NCBI RefSeq assembly: GCF_025144335.1
Contig: NZ_CP083539.1
Coordinates: forward strand, 2,109,501-2,173,500
Direction of reading: 5' to 3'
Length of the DNA: 64,000 nucleotides
DNA from: Jannaschia sp. W003
GTDB lineage: Bacteria; Pseudomonadota; Alphaproteobacteria; Rhodobacterales; Rhodobacteraceae
Shown here: one piece after another, positions 36,018-44,038 of the stretch
How positions within the stretch are numbered: the stretch's first letter is position 1
How the letters are laid out: each line of letters opens with the position of its first letter
The notes under the pieces: model-generated
What the model was told of the DNA's origin: nothing
Database searches by the model: none
What the model saw: the letters and a program-made list of their open reading frames with translations, nothing else
Program-made: the position numbers and the translations under genes

Positions 36018-36047
36018 CGGGCGGCCCCGAGCGGGCCGCCCGTTTCC
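36018..36047 (+). terminator. Terminator-like hairpin inside the TRAP operon
   Basis: A perfect 10-bp stem, CGGGCGGCCC / GGGCCGCCCG, with loop CGAGC and then TTTCC, between the binding-protein gene and dctQ. Probably a partial terminator that keeps permease expression low. A smaller hairpin, GCCCGCC-A-GGCGGGC, precedes it at 35991-36005. Confidence 0.65.
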
Positions 36048-36065
36048 GACCGCGGGGACCCCCTC

Positions 36066-36986
36066 ATGCTCGATGCCATCGGAGCCTTCCTCCTCGACCT
36101 CGTGCTCGCGCCCTGGCGCGTGGCCATGGCCGTGGCGAACCCGGACAGCTGGCTGCTCTGGACCGGGGGGCTGGATTCGCCCGAGGCCAACGAGAGCCTC
36201 ATGCGCTTCGTGTACTACGGGGCGTCGAGCGAGCTGGCCTTCGTGATCCTGTTCGTGTTCCTCGCCATCACGATCGCCGGCGCCTTGTCGGCGCGCTTCC
36301 TGTGGGGCGTGGTGCGTGGGTCCGAGACCGTGCTGAACCTCGTGGGCCGCATCGCCGCCTGGGCGGGCCTGATCATGGTCCTGCAGCAGGTCATGATCGT
36401 GTTCCTGCAGCGCATCTTCCGCGTCTCCGACATCACCGTCGGGCCCTTCGGCACGGCGTTCACGCGCGACCTGTCGTGGTACTCGGAGGAGCTGAAGCTC
36501 TACAACGCCATCGTGGTGTGCCTTTGCGTCGCTTGGACCTTCATACAGGGCGGCCACGTGCGCGTCGATCTCGTCTACGGCGCCGTGAGCCACCGCAAGA
36601 AGCGCAGCATCGACATGTTCGGCTCGCTCGTCTTCATGATGCCGGCGCTGGGGCTGATCTGGCTCTACGCGTGGTACTTCTTCTGGCGCTCCATGATCAC
36701 GCCGGCGTCGTCCGCCTCGGACCCGCTGGACCGGCTGCTGATGAAGGCCCGCGCCGTGCGCTGGAACGTCGAGACCATCGGCTTCAGCCCCAACGGCTTC
36801 GACGCCTACTTCCTGTTCAAGGTGCTGATCCTGCTCTTTGTCGCCACCGCCTTCTGGCAGGCGATGGTGTTCTTCTGGCGCTCCTGGCTGGAGCGGCGCG
36901 AGGGCGAGCTGTCGGCCGGCCGCTACCTCGACCGCGACGTGATGGGCGACGAGGTCGGCGAAGAGGGCAAGGCCCACACCGCCTGA
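36066..36986 (+). CDS. TRAP transporter small permease (DctQ), long form
   Basis: 306 aa, clearly longer than the usual 160-200 aa. About six hydrophobic segments: residues 1-25, 50-75, 90-117, 145-165, 185-212 and 255-280. The DctQ signature loop is WTFIQGGHVRVDLVYG. The extra N-terminal part (about 90 residues before the core) and the extended loop with RAVRWNVETIGFSPNGFDAYF distinguish it from the other DctQ in this window. Cotranscribed with the TakP-like protein and the large permease 74 bp downstream. Confidence 0.85.
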   Translation: MLDAIGAFLLDLVLAPWRVAMAVANPDSWLLWTGGLDSPEANESLMRFVYYGASSELAFVILFVFLAITIAGALSARFLWGVVRGSETVLNLVGRIAAWAGLIMVLQQVMIVFLQRIFRVSDITVGPFGTAFTRDLSWYSEELKLYNAIVVCLCVAWTFIQGGHVRVDLVYGAVSHRKKRSIDMFGSLVFMMPALGLIWLYAWYFFWRSMITPASSASDPLDRLLMKARAVRWNVETIGFSPNGFDAYFLFKVLILLFVATAFWQAMVFFWRSWLERREGELSAGRYLDRDVMGDEVGEEGKAHTA

Positions 36987-37060
36987 TCGGGCCGACCGGC
37001 CCGCCGTATCTGCCCCCGGGGGAGGGGGCGCGAGACTAGACCGCAGGGGACCTGACGCGG

Positions 37061-39418
37061 ATGCTTTTCGGACTGGACGGGGTCGAGATCGGCCTGATCA
37101 TCGTGTTCCTCTGCCTCTTCGGCGGGATCATGTCGGGCTTCCCGGTGGCCTTCGCCATCGCCGGGGCGGGCGTGATCTCGTTCGCGGTCATCGCCGGGCT
37201 CGACGAGGCCGGAATCCTGGTGCACCAGGCCATCGACGCGGGCTCCGCGGAGTACCGCGCGCTGGTGGCCGAGGGTGTGGCCCGTGACGCCATATCCAAG
37301 TTCCGCTACCCCGACCTGCCGCGCGTCACCGAGTCCCTGTTCCCGCAAGGCTGGGAGCAGGCGCTCGACCGCAACATCGGCTTCATCGTCAACCGCATGA
37401 ACGAGCGCGTCATCGCCGGCGCCTCGATCGAGACGCTGCTGGCCGTGCTGATGTTCGTGATGATGGGCATTACGCTGGAGCGCTCGCGCATCGCCGACGA
37501 CCTGCTGCAGACCATGGCCCGCGTGTTCGGCCCGCTGCCCGGCGGCCTCGCCGTCTCGATCGTGATTGTGGGCGCCTTCCTGGCCGCCTCCACCGGCATC
37601 GTCGGCGCGACCGTGGTAACCATGGGCCTGCTGGCCCTGCCGACCATGCTGCGCAACAACTACTCGCCGGAGCTGGCGACGGGCGTGATCGCCGCGTCGG
37701 GTACCCTGGGGCAGATCATCCCGCCGTCGATCGTGATCGTGCTGCTCGGCACGCTCGCGGGCGACATCTACTCCACCGCGCAGGAGCAGCGCGCCGCCGC
37801 CGTCGGGTGCTCCGACGCGCTGACCTACCTCGGCGAGCCGGCGGTCGTCTCCGTGGGCACGCTGTTCCAGGCCGCCCTGCTGCCGGGCATCCTGCTGGCG
37901 TTCCTCTATGGTGCCTACGCGTTCGGCTTCGCCCTCCTGAACCCGTCGAAGGCTCCGCCGGTGACGCTGGACGGTGGCCGGGGCACGCCGACCACCCGCA
38001 ACGACGCGCTGGTATGGTTCCTCGCCGTTCCGGCCGCCATCGTGGTGGGCGGCATCGCCCTCGGCTTCGCCGGCGTGATCGGCGGGCAGGACGTTGCGGT
38101 TGGGTCCTTCTCGGCCGCCGGCGACTCCGCGTCCCTTCGCACCAACGTCTCGCCCGCCTGCCAGGCCGCCATGATCGAGCTGCACGGCCAGTTCGCCTGG
38201 GACCTCGCGCTCGAGCAGCAGGCCGCGATCGACGCCTCGGGCGGGCAGCAGCTCGCCCGCGAGCTGACCGCCGAGGAGATCGCCGAGCTCCGGACCCTCG
38301 CCGTGGCCGACGCGGCCCCCATCGGCGTCGGCATCGCGATCCTGTTCCTCGGGCTCGGCCTCGTGCTCGCCGTCGCCCGCGGCGTGAACCCGCTGGCCGA
38401 CCCGCGGCCCCTGCTGGTCGGCGCCGGCGGCGTCGCGCTGGCGCTGCTGATCGACGTGACGCTGATCGGGCCGCTGACCTCGCCCGGCACCACCTTCGCG
38501 CTCATGGCGATCCCAATGGTGATCGTGGCCTTCGGCCTGTGGCCCGCGCTCAAGCGCCTTGCGGGCAACGAGCTGCTGCGCGTGGTCTTCCCGCCGCTCG
38601 TGCTGATCGTGGCCGTGCTGGGCTCGATCCTCGGCGGCATCACCAACCCCACGCCCGCCGCCGCGCTGGGTGCGGCGGGCGCGATCATGCTCGCCGCCTA
38701 CCGCAAGCTGAAGGACGAGAACCGGACCGGGGCGACGATCCTGCTCGCCTCGCTCGCCCTCGTGGTGATGCTGCTCTTCGGCATCAACTTCGACCTGCGC
38801 ATGGGGCTGGCGACGACCACCGCCGCCGACGTAATCGCCAACGTGATCGCGACGATCGCCTACCACGCCGCCTTCCTGGGCCTCCTCTACGCCTGCTGGG
38901 TGCTCCTGCGGACCGGCGTGCTGGGCCCCGTCGTGCGCGAGACGGCCAAGGTGACGTCGATGGTGTTCACCATCCTTATCGGCTCGCAGCTCCTGAACCT
39001 CGTGCTGATCTCGTTCGGCGGCGAGCACTACATTCAGACGTTCCTCAAGAGCTTCGACAGCGAGATCCAGGTCTTCCTGATCGTGATGCTCGTGCTCTTC
39101 GTGCTCGGCTTCGTGCTCGACTTCCTGGAGATCATCTACATCGTGATCCCGATCGTGGGCCCGGTCATCTATGGCGGCACGCTCGATCCGAAGTGGGTGA
39201 CGATCATGGTGGCCGTGAACCTGCAGACCTCGTTCCTGACGCCGCCCTTCGGCTTCGCGCTGTTCTACCTGCGAGGCGTCGCCCCGGCGCAGGTCACCAC
39301 GGGCCACATCTACCGCGGCGTGATCCCCTTCGTGCTGATCCAGATCCTGGGTCTGGGCGCGCTGTGGCTCTTCCCGGGCATCGTCACGATCGTGCCCGAC
39401 CTCCTGCCCAGCAACTGA
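37061..39418 (+). CDS. TRAP transporter large permease (DctM), 785-aa long form
   Basis: 785 aa against a usual 425-470. The N-terminal quarter matches DctM (FGGIMSGFPVAFAIAGAG, AAFLAASTGIVGATVVTMGLLALPTML, GTLGQIIPPSIVIVLLG) and so does the C-terminus (FVLDFLEIIYIVIPIVGPVI, VAVNLQTSFLTPPFGFALFYL, RGVIPFVLIQILGL). Between them, about residues 255-620 include a periplasmic-looking loop (DVAVGSFSAAGDSASLRTNVS ... ELTAEEIAELRTLAVADAA) and around six additional hydrophobic helices. A second insertion at about 48-115 (EYRALVAEG ... NRMNERVIAG) sits after helix 2. The frame is intact, so this is a true long family variant, not a fusion by error. Confidence 0.85.
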   Translation: MLFGLDGVEIGLIIVFLCLFGGIMSGFPVAFAIAGAGVISFAVIAGLDEAGILVHQAIDAGSAEYRALVAEGVARDAISKFRYPDLPRVTESLFPQGWEQALDRNIGFIVNRMNERVIAGASIETLLAVLMFVMMGITLERSRIADDLLQTMARVFGPLPGGLAVSIVIVGAFLAASTGIVGATVVTMGLLALPTMLRNNYSPELATGVIAASGTLGQIIPPSIVIVLLGTLAGDIYSTAQEQRAAAVGCSDALTYLGEPAVVSVGTLFQAALLPGILLAFLYGAYAFGFALLNPSKAPPVTLDGGRGTPTTRNDALVWFLAVPAAIVVGGIALGFAGVIGGQDVAVGSFSAAGDSASLRTNVSPACQAAMIELHGQFAWDLALEQQAAIDASGGQQLARELTAEEIAELRTLAVADAAPIGVGIAILFLGLGLVLAVARGVNPLADPRPLLVGAGGVALALLIDVTLIGPLTSPGTTFALMAIPMVIVAFGLWPALKRLAGNELLRVVFPPLVLIVAVLGSILGGITNPTPAAALGAAGAIMLAAYRKLKDENRTGATILLASLALVVMLLFGINFDLRMGLATTTAADVIANVIATIAYHAAFLGLLYACWVLLRTGVLGPVVRETAKVTSMVFTILIGSQLLNLVLISFGGEHYIQTFLKSFDSEIQVFLIVMLVLFVLGFVLDFLEIIYIVIPIVGPVIYGGTLDPKWVTIMVAVNLQTSFLTPPFGFALFYLRGVAPAQVTTGHIYRGVIPFVLIQILGLGALWLFPGIVTIVPDLLPSN

Positions 39419-39912
39419 GGCGCGCCTTGCCGGGACCGGCTCGGCTGGGCCGCGGTCCCACCGATCATCGCAGGAGTCGAAACCCAGCGCGGCGTTCCTG
39501 CGGCGGGGGAGGGAAGATTCGCATCCACGCGCTGCGTATCGCCTGCGCCGCTCTCCCGTCGGTAGAATCGGGGGAGGGACGGGCCCCCTCGACTTGCCCG
39601 CCAACGCGTTGACCCAGCGGAATTTTCGCTGGAACGTCGGATCTGAAGGTGGGTTTGCAAAAAAATGGCAGCCCGACGTCGGAATGCCCTCGCCCTTCGT
39701 GGACGCGTCAATCGTTTTCGATCAACCCCTTGTGATGCTGGCGTTATGGCCGTGGTGGAAACGCGCGTTTCTCCACGCCCGGCGCCGGGGAGCGCGCACT
39801 GCCCCCGTTCGGCCCCGAATGGGGCGACCCCGGGGCAGTGCCGCCCCATCGGTGCCGCGGTCTCCCCCCCCGATGCGGGGTGTAAGCAAGGGTCGCCACG
39901 GAGATAGGACAG
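39419..39912. other. 494-bp intergenic region with structured elements, no gene
   Basis: I find no convincing protein. Contents in order: GGGACCG/CGGTCCC hairpin just after the TRAP operon (39432-39459); a drier AT island at 39600-39740 with CCAGCG-GAATTTT-CGCTGG (39614-39632), a seven-A run, and ACGTCGG (39634-39640) able to pair with CCGACGT (39673-39679); the palindrome AAACGCGCGTTT (39759-39770) flanked by GTGG/CCAC; and the long hairpin at 39797-39840. The last 70 bases lead to GGAG and the start of the next gene, so the right half is a long 5' leader. Confidence 0.6.
39797..39840. other. Long composite hairpin in the 5' leader
   Basis: The outer stem CACTGCCCC / GGGGCAGTG (9 bp) encloses the inner stem GCCCC-GAAT-GGGGC, with a few matching bases between. 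No T-tract follows on the plus strand. It lies 73 bp before the start codon of the small membrane protein. It may be a leader RNA element; it resembles no riboswitch I know. Confidence 0.45.
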
Positions 39913-40344
39913 ATGGCCGAGACACGAGACCGACAGACGAACGCACGCACACGCATGCTGATCGCCGCCGTCGTGGGCAGCGAGGCCGCCGCGGCCTGTG
40001 CCGCGATCCTCGACCTCGGCGGGGGGCCGGCGATCGCCAGCGCCGTGTCGCTGCCCGAGGGCATCATGCTCGCCTACGCGATCTGGATGACCAACGTGGC
40101 GCTCGCCCTGCTCAGCGGCGTCCGCAATCGCATGATGATGATGCTGGCCGGCGGTCTCGCCATCGTCGGCGCCGCGCTCGGCAGCGAGGCGGGCTGGAGC
40201 ATCCTCACCGTTGGCGTGACCCTGCTGGTGATCGCCGCGCCCTTCGCCCTCGTGCGGGGCACCGGCTCCGTGGCGCGCGCGGCGGGACCGCTGAGCCACA
40301 GCCGCTTCGAGGGCGCCGCGCCCCGTCGGAACGGCATGGCCTGA
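39913..40344 (+). CDS. Small hypothetical membrane protein
   Basis: 143 aa with a short polar N-terminus and four hydrophobic segments at about residues 15-35, 48-68, 73-92 and 95-115; the C-terminal tail is Arg/Ser-rich (SHSRFEGAAPRRNG). A cluster of four consecutive methionines (NRMMMMLAGG) is notable. I do not recognise the family. ATG 39913 has GGAGATAGGA upstream. It stands alone with an unusually long structured leader and a GC hairpin after it. Confidence 0.65.
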   Translation: MAETRDRQTNARTRMLIAAVVGSEAAAACAAILDLGGGPAIASAVSLPEGIMLAYAIWMTNVALALLSGVRNRMMMMLAGGLAIVGAALGSEAGWSILTVGVTLLVIAAPFALVRGTGSVARAAGPLSHSRFEGAAPRRNGMA

Positions 40345-40353
40345 TCGGCGCCG

Positions 40354-40381
40354 GGCCGCGCGGTTCGACCCCCGCGCGGCC
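40354..40381 (+). terminator. GC hairpin after the small membrane protein gene
   Basis: A perfect 10-bp stem, GGCCGCGCGG / CCGCGCGGCC, with an 8-nt loop, nine bases after the stop; no T-tract. Confidence 0.55.
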
Positions 40382-40459
40382 TGCCGCACGCCCACCTCCG
40401 CTTTCCCTCCGGCCCCCGAGACCCTAGGTGTCCCGCTGAACGACACCACGGAGGCTCCC

Positions 40460-40960
40460 ATGGCCGAGATCAAAGATCCCGAGAACACCATCCTGCTCGA
40501 GCTCGAGAGCGGCACCGTCACCATCGAGTTGCTGCCCGACATCGCCCCCGGCCACGTCGAGCGCATGAAGGAACTGGCCCGCGAGGGCGCCTACGACGAC
40601 GTCGTCTTCCACCGCGTCATCGACGGCTTCATGGCCCAGACCGGCGACGTGAAGCACGGCAGGAGCGGCGGCGACACCCGCCGCGCCGGCACCGGCGGCT
40701 CCGAAAAGCCCGACCTCAAGGCCGAGTTCTCCGGCATCCCCCACGACCGCGGCACTATCGGCGCGGCCCGCTCGGCCAGCCCGGACAGCGCGAACTCGCA
40801 GTTCTTCATCAACTTCTCCGACAACCACTTCCTGAACCGCCAGTACACGGTCTACGGCCGCGTGATCGGCGGCATGGATCACGTCGACACCATCACCCGG
40901 GGCGAGCCGCCCGCGAATCCCGACAAGATCGTCTCGATGAAGGTGGCCGCCGATGCGTAG
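40460..40960 (+). CDS. Cytoplasmic cyclophilin-type peptidyl-prolyl isomerase
   Basis: 166 aa single cyclophilin domain without a signal peptide. Catalytic-site segments are VVFHRVIDGFMAQTGD (Arg of FHRV), GAARSASPDSANSQFFINF and LNRQYTVYGRVIGGMDHVD. Catalyses cis-trans isomerisation of X-Pro bonds. ATG 40460 has CACGGAGG upstream. Overlaps the next cyclophilin gene by eight bases; the two probably arose by tandem duplication, with the second copy exported. Confidence 0.93.
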   Translation: MAEIKDPENTILLELESGTVTIELLPDIAPGHVERMKELAREGAYDDVVFHRVIDGFMAQTGDVKHGRSGGDTRRAGTGGSEKPDLKAEFSGIPHDRGTIGAARSASPDSANSQFFINFSDNHFLNRQYTVYGRVIGGMDHVDTITRGEPPANPDKIVSMKVAADA

Positions 40961-41513
40961 CGTCCTCTTCGCCTCCGCCGCGGCCCTGCTCGCCGCCGCG
41001 CCCGCCTTCGCCACCGAGATCGAGATCGACGTCGCCGGCGAGGCGTCCGGCACCGTGGTGGTGGACCTGTTCGAGGACGTGGCCCCCAACCATGTCGCGC
41101 GCATCACGGAACTTGCAGAGTCCGGTGCCTACGACGGCGTCGTGTTCCACCGCGTGATTCCCGGCTTCATGGCCCAGACCGGCGACGTCCAGCACGGGCG
41201 CGAGGGCGGCGACCTCGCGCTCGCGGGCACCGGCTCCTCCGAGCTGCCGAACCTCGACGCGGAGTTCTCGGACCGCTCGTTCGAGCGCGGTGTGGTGGGG
41301 ATGGCTCGTTCCAGCGATCCGAACTCGGCGAACGCCCAATTCTTCATCGTGTTCGAGCCCGCACCCCACCTCGACGGCCAGTACACCGTGGTCGGTCAGG
41401 TGGTCGAAGGCATGGACGTGGTGGACGCCATCAAGAAGGGTTCGGCCGCGCGCAATGGCGCGATCGAGGGTACGCCCGACCGCATGGAGGCGGTGCGGGT
41501 CGTCGCGGACTGA
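40953..41513 (+). CDS. Exported cyclophilin-type peptidyl-prolyl isomerase
   Basis: 186 aa with signal peptide MRSVLFASAAALLAAAPAFA. The cyclophilin domain carries VVFHRVIPGFMAQTGD, GMARSSDPNSANAQFFIVF and LDGQYTVVGQVVEGMDVVD. Acts on proline bonds in the periplasm. Starts at ATG 40953 inside the end of the preceding cyclophilin gene (8-base overlap), so both compartments are served from one transcript. Confidence 0.93.
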   Translation: MRSVLFASAAALLAAAPAFATEIEIDVAGEASGTVVVDLFEDVAPNHVARITELAESGAYDGVVFHRVIPGFMAQTGDVQHGREGGDLALAGTGSSELPNLDAEFSDRSFERGVVGMARSSDPNSANAQFFIVFEPAPHLDGQYTVVGQVVEGMDVVDAIKKGSAARNGAIEGTPDRMEAVRVVAD

Positions 41514-41567
41514 TCTCACGCCCATGTCACTTCGGCGGAGCGGGGCGGGGGCGTTAGGCTTCCGCCC

Positions 41568-42515
41568 ATGCTCCGCCTCCTCGTACTCCTGATCCTCGCG
41601 CCCGCGCTGGTCTCCGCCCAGCCTGCGGACTGGACGCGCGAGTTCCCCCGCGCCGACTTCTCGCGCAGCACCGTGGACCTCTCCGAGATCGTCTCGGGCG
41701 GCCCCCCGCGCGACGGCATCCCCGCGCTCGACGACCCCGCCTTCGGCCCGGGCGCCTCCGGGCTGGACCCGCGCGAGCCGGTTGTGACGCTTGCGCTCCC
41801 GGGCGAGTCCGCGCGAGCCTACCCGGTGCGCTACCTCCTGTGGCACGAGATCGCGAACGACCGCATCGGCGAGGTCCCTGTCGCGGTGACCTACTGCCCG
41901 CTGTGCAACGCCTTCCTGGCCTTCGACCGGCGCGTGGACGGCAAGGTGCTGCGGTTCGGCGTGACGGGACGGCTGCGGAACTCCGACATGATCATGTACG
42001 ACCGCGAGACCGAGAGCTGGTGGCAGCAGGCGACCGGCGAGGGGATCGCGGGGGTCCATGCCGGCGCGCGGCTGCGGGCGCTGCCCGCGTGGATGGAGCC
42101 GCTCTCGGCCTTCCTCGCGCGCGAGCCCGGCGGGCTGGTCATGCAGGCGCCGGCGGCGGCGCGGCCCTACGGGAGCAATCCCTACCGCGGCTACGACACG
42201 TCGGGCGACCCGTTCCTCTATCGCGGCGAGGATCCGCCCCACGGCATCCCGCCGCTCGCTCGCGTCGTCGCCGTGGGCGACCGCGCCTGGCCGCTCGAGC
42301 GCGTGCGCCGCGCGGGCACGATCCGCGAGGCGGGGCTTGAGATCGCGTGGGAGGCGGGGCTTGCGTCCCCACTCGATGCGGGGCGTCTCGCGGAGGGGCG
42401 CGACGTTGGCTTCGTGCGCGTGCGGGATGCCGCGGGCGCCGACGTGGTGCACGACGTGCCCTTCGCGTTCGCGTTCCACGCATTCCACCCCGACGGGACG
42501 TGGATGCTGGACTAG
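41568..42515 (+). CDS. Exported DUF3179 domain protein
   Basis: 315 aa with a signal peptide to about residue 17 (ALVSAQ). The DUF3179 body shows VSGGPPRDGIPALDDP, ARAYPVRYLLWHEIAND, VAVTYCPLCNAFLAFDRRV (the Cys-x2-Cys motif), LRFGVTGRLRNSDMIMYD and ESWWQQATGEGI. The family has no established function; the CPLC pair could bind metal or be redox active in the periplasm. It is followed by a strong bidirectional terminator hairpin. Confidence 0.85.
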   Translation: MLRLLVLLILAPALVSAQPADWTREFPRADFSRSTVDLSEIVSGGPPRDGIPALDDPAFGPGASGLDPREPVVTLALPGESARAYPVRYLLWHEIANDRIGEVPVAVTYCPLCNAFLAFDRRVDGKVLRFGVTGRLRNSDMIMYDRETESWWQQATGEGIAGVHAGARLRALPAWMEPLSAFLAREPGGLVMQAPAAARPYGSNPYRGYDTSGDPFLYRGEDPPHGIPPLARVVAVGDRAWPLERVRRAGTIREAGLEIAWEAGLASPLDAGRLAEGRDVGFVRVRDAAGADVVHDVPFAFAFHAFHPDGTWMLD

Positions 42516-42532
42516 CGTTGCCGCGAACGCGA

Positions 42533-42558
42533 AAGCCCCGGCGCGGGGGCCGGGGCTT
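42533..42558. terminator. Bidirectional terminator
   Basis: A 10-bp stem, AAGCCCCGGC / GCCGGGGCTT, with a 6-nt loop and short T-runs on both strands, between the convergent DUF3179 gene and the 61-aa ORF. Confidence 0.7.
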
Positions 42559-42582
42559 CGGTCAGCGCGAATGGTGGGTGCG

Positions 42583-42768
42583 CTACTCGGTGACAGCGGG
42601 GGCGACCACGCCCTCCACCTCCGTGGCACCGTCCTCGACGTCGTCCACTATGAACACAAAGTAGGCCACGAGGATCACCGCCACGAACGCGAGGCACGCC
42701 GCCATGATCATGAGCGGTCCGGAATGGAGGCGTTCCTGCTTCTCGACGTTCGTCTTCGGGGCACTCAT
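42583..42768 (-). CDS. Small single-pass membrane protein, hypothetical
   Basis: 61 aa with a polar N-terminus (SAPKTNVEKQERLHSG), one membrane helix at about residues 20-40 (MIMAACLAFVAVILVAYFVF) and an acidic exported tail rich in Val/Glu. I do not recognise it. The pattern suggests a small bitopic subunit. ATG 42768 is preceded by AAGGAAG on the minus strand. Divergent from anmK and followed by a good terminator, which supports a real gene. Confidence 0.6.
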   Translation of the reverse strand: MSAPKTNVEKQERLHSGPLMIMAACLAFVAVILVAYFVFIVDDVEDGATEVEGVVAPAVTE

Positions 42769-42849
42769 GGCGGTCTTCCTTGCGGCGGTGTGGTTCCCTA
42801 TGGAACGTGGGGGGAGGGGCCTCGGTTCCCTCGCGTCGCCGGAGAAGCC

Positions 42850-43995
42850 ATGCAACCGATCCGCGCCCTCGGCACCATGTCGGGAACCTCGCTCGACGGG
42901 GTGGATGCCGCCGAGATCGTGACCGACGGCGAGCGGATCGCCGCGTTCGGCGCCTCGGACTTCCGCCCCTACGCGCCCGCGGAGCGAGAGGTGCTGCGCG
43001 CGGCCCTCGGCTGTTGGCCCGGCGAGGCGGGCGTGGCCGAGGCCGCCGAGGTGGTCGAGTCCGCGCACGCCCGGCTGCTCACGCGCTTCGAGACCCCCGA
43101 TGCCGTGGGCTTCCACGGCCAGACCCTCGCCCACGCGCCGGAGCGTCGGCGCACCCATCAGGCCGGCGACGGCGCGGTGCTGGCCGAGGTGCTTGGCGTG
43201 CCCGTGGTCTGGGACTTCCGAACCGCCGACGTGCGGCTGGGCGGCGAGGGCGCGCCCCTCGCGCCCGTGTTCCACCACGCCTGCGCCCGCCACGTCTCGG
43301 CCCGCCGTCCGGTCGCCTTCCTGAACCTCGGCGGCGTCGGCAACCTCACCTGGGTCGATCCCGCGGAACCCGACCCTGGCGCCGCCATGCTGGCCTTCGA
43401 CACCGGCCCCGCGAACGCACCCATCGACGACCTGTGCATGGACTGGCTGGGGGAGCCCTTCGACCGCGACGGGCAGCTTGCGCGCGAGGGCGAGGCGCAC
43501 GCCGCGCTGGTGAAAGCCGTGCTCGAAGACCCGTTCTTCCGCCGCGCCCCCCCGAAGTCGCTGGACCGCGATGCCTTCCGCCGCGCGGGCGCGCCGATCG
43601 ACGCGCTGCCCCCGTCGCACGCCGCCGCCACCTGGGTGGCCGTCGTCGCCGCCTCCGTGGCGCGGGGGCTGGAGCATTGCCCCGCCACGCCGGAACGGCT
43701 GCTCGTGACAGGTGGCGGGCGCCGCAACCCGGCGATCATGGCCGCGCTCGCGGGCGCGGTGCCCTGTGCGGTGGAGCCGGTCGAGGCGGTGGGACTCGAC
43801 GGCGACATGCTGGAAGCGCAGGCCTTCGGCTTCCTCGCCGTGCGGGTCATGCGCGGCCTGCCGACGTCGTTCCCCCGTACCACGGGCGTCGCCGCTGCGG
43901 TGGGCGGCGGGCAGGTGTCGCATCCGGCGGGGTCGGTTGCCCCTCGGGTAGCGGGTGCTAGACACCACGGGGGGCGCCCGCTACACGGCGCCTGA
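42850..43995 (+). CDS. anmK: Anhydro-N-acetylmuramic acid kinase
   Basis: 381 aa ASKHA-fold kinase that hydrolyses and phosphorylates 1,6-anhydroMurNAc to MurNAc-6-P during cell-wall recycling. The signature start ALGTMSGTSLDGVDAA is at residues 7-22, followed by GFHGQTLAHAPE, WDFRTADVRLGGEGAPLAPVFH, LNLGGVGNLTWV, FDTGPANAPID and LVTGGGRRNPAIM. The conserved C-terminal SFPRTTGVAA motif is followed by about 30 extra residues rich in Gly/His/Arg. ATG 42850 has GGAGAAG upstream. Functionally linked to the transglycosylase at 34.15 kb, which makes anhydro-muropeptides. Confidence 0.93.
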   Translation: MQPIRALGTMSGTSLDGVDAAEIVTDGERIAAFGASDFRPYAPAEREVLRAALGCWPGEAGVAEAAEVVESAHARLLTRFETPDAVGFHGQTLAHAPERRRTHQAGDGAVLAEVLGVPVVWDFRTADVRLGGEGAPLAPVFHHACARHVSARRPVAFLNLGGVGNLTWVDPAEPDPGAAMLAFDTGPANAPIDDLCMDWLGEPFDRDGQLAREGEAHAALVKAVLEDPFFRRAPPKSLDRDAFRRAGAPIDALPPSHAAATWVAVVAASVARGLEHCPATPERLLVTGGGRRNPAIMAALAGAVPCAVEPVEAVGLDGDMLEAQAFGFLAVRVMRGLPTSFPRTTGVAAAVGGGQVSHPAGSVAPRVAGARHHGGRPLHGA

Positions 43996-44038
43996 TAGCG
44001 CTAACGGCAGGGCCAGCCGGCCCGGAACTGGAGATGCC

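Noticed and set aside
36923..39604. 893-codon minus-strand frame opposite the TRAP large permease
   Set aside because: His/Glu/Gln/Arg-rich reverse image of a hydrophobic gene; no motif, and the plus strand encodes a clear permease.
39594..40067. Open frames across the 39.4-39.9 kb gap on both strands
   Set aside because: No ribosome binding site, no recognisable domain and composition unlike the neighbours; treated as non-coding.
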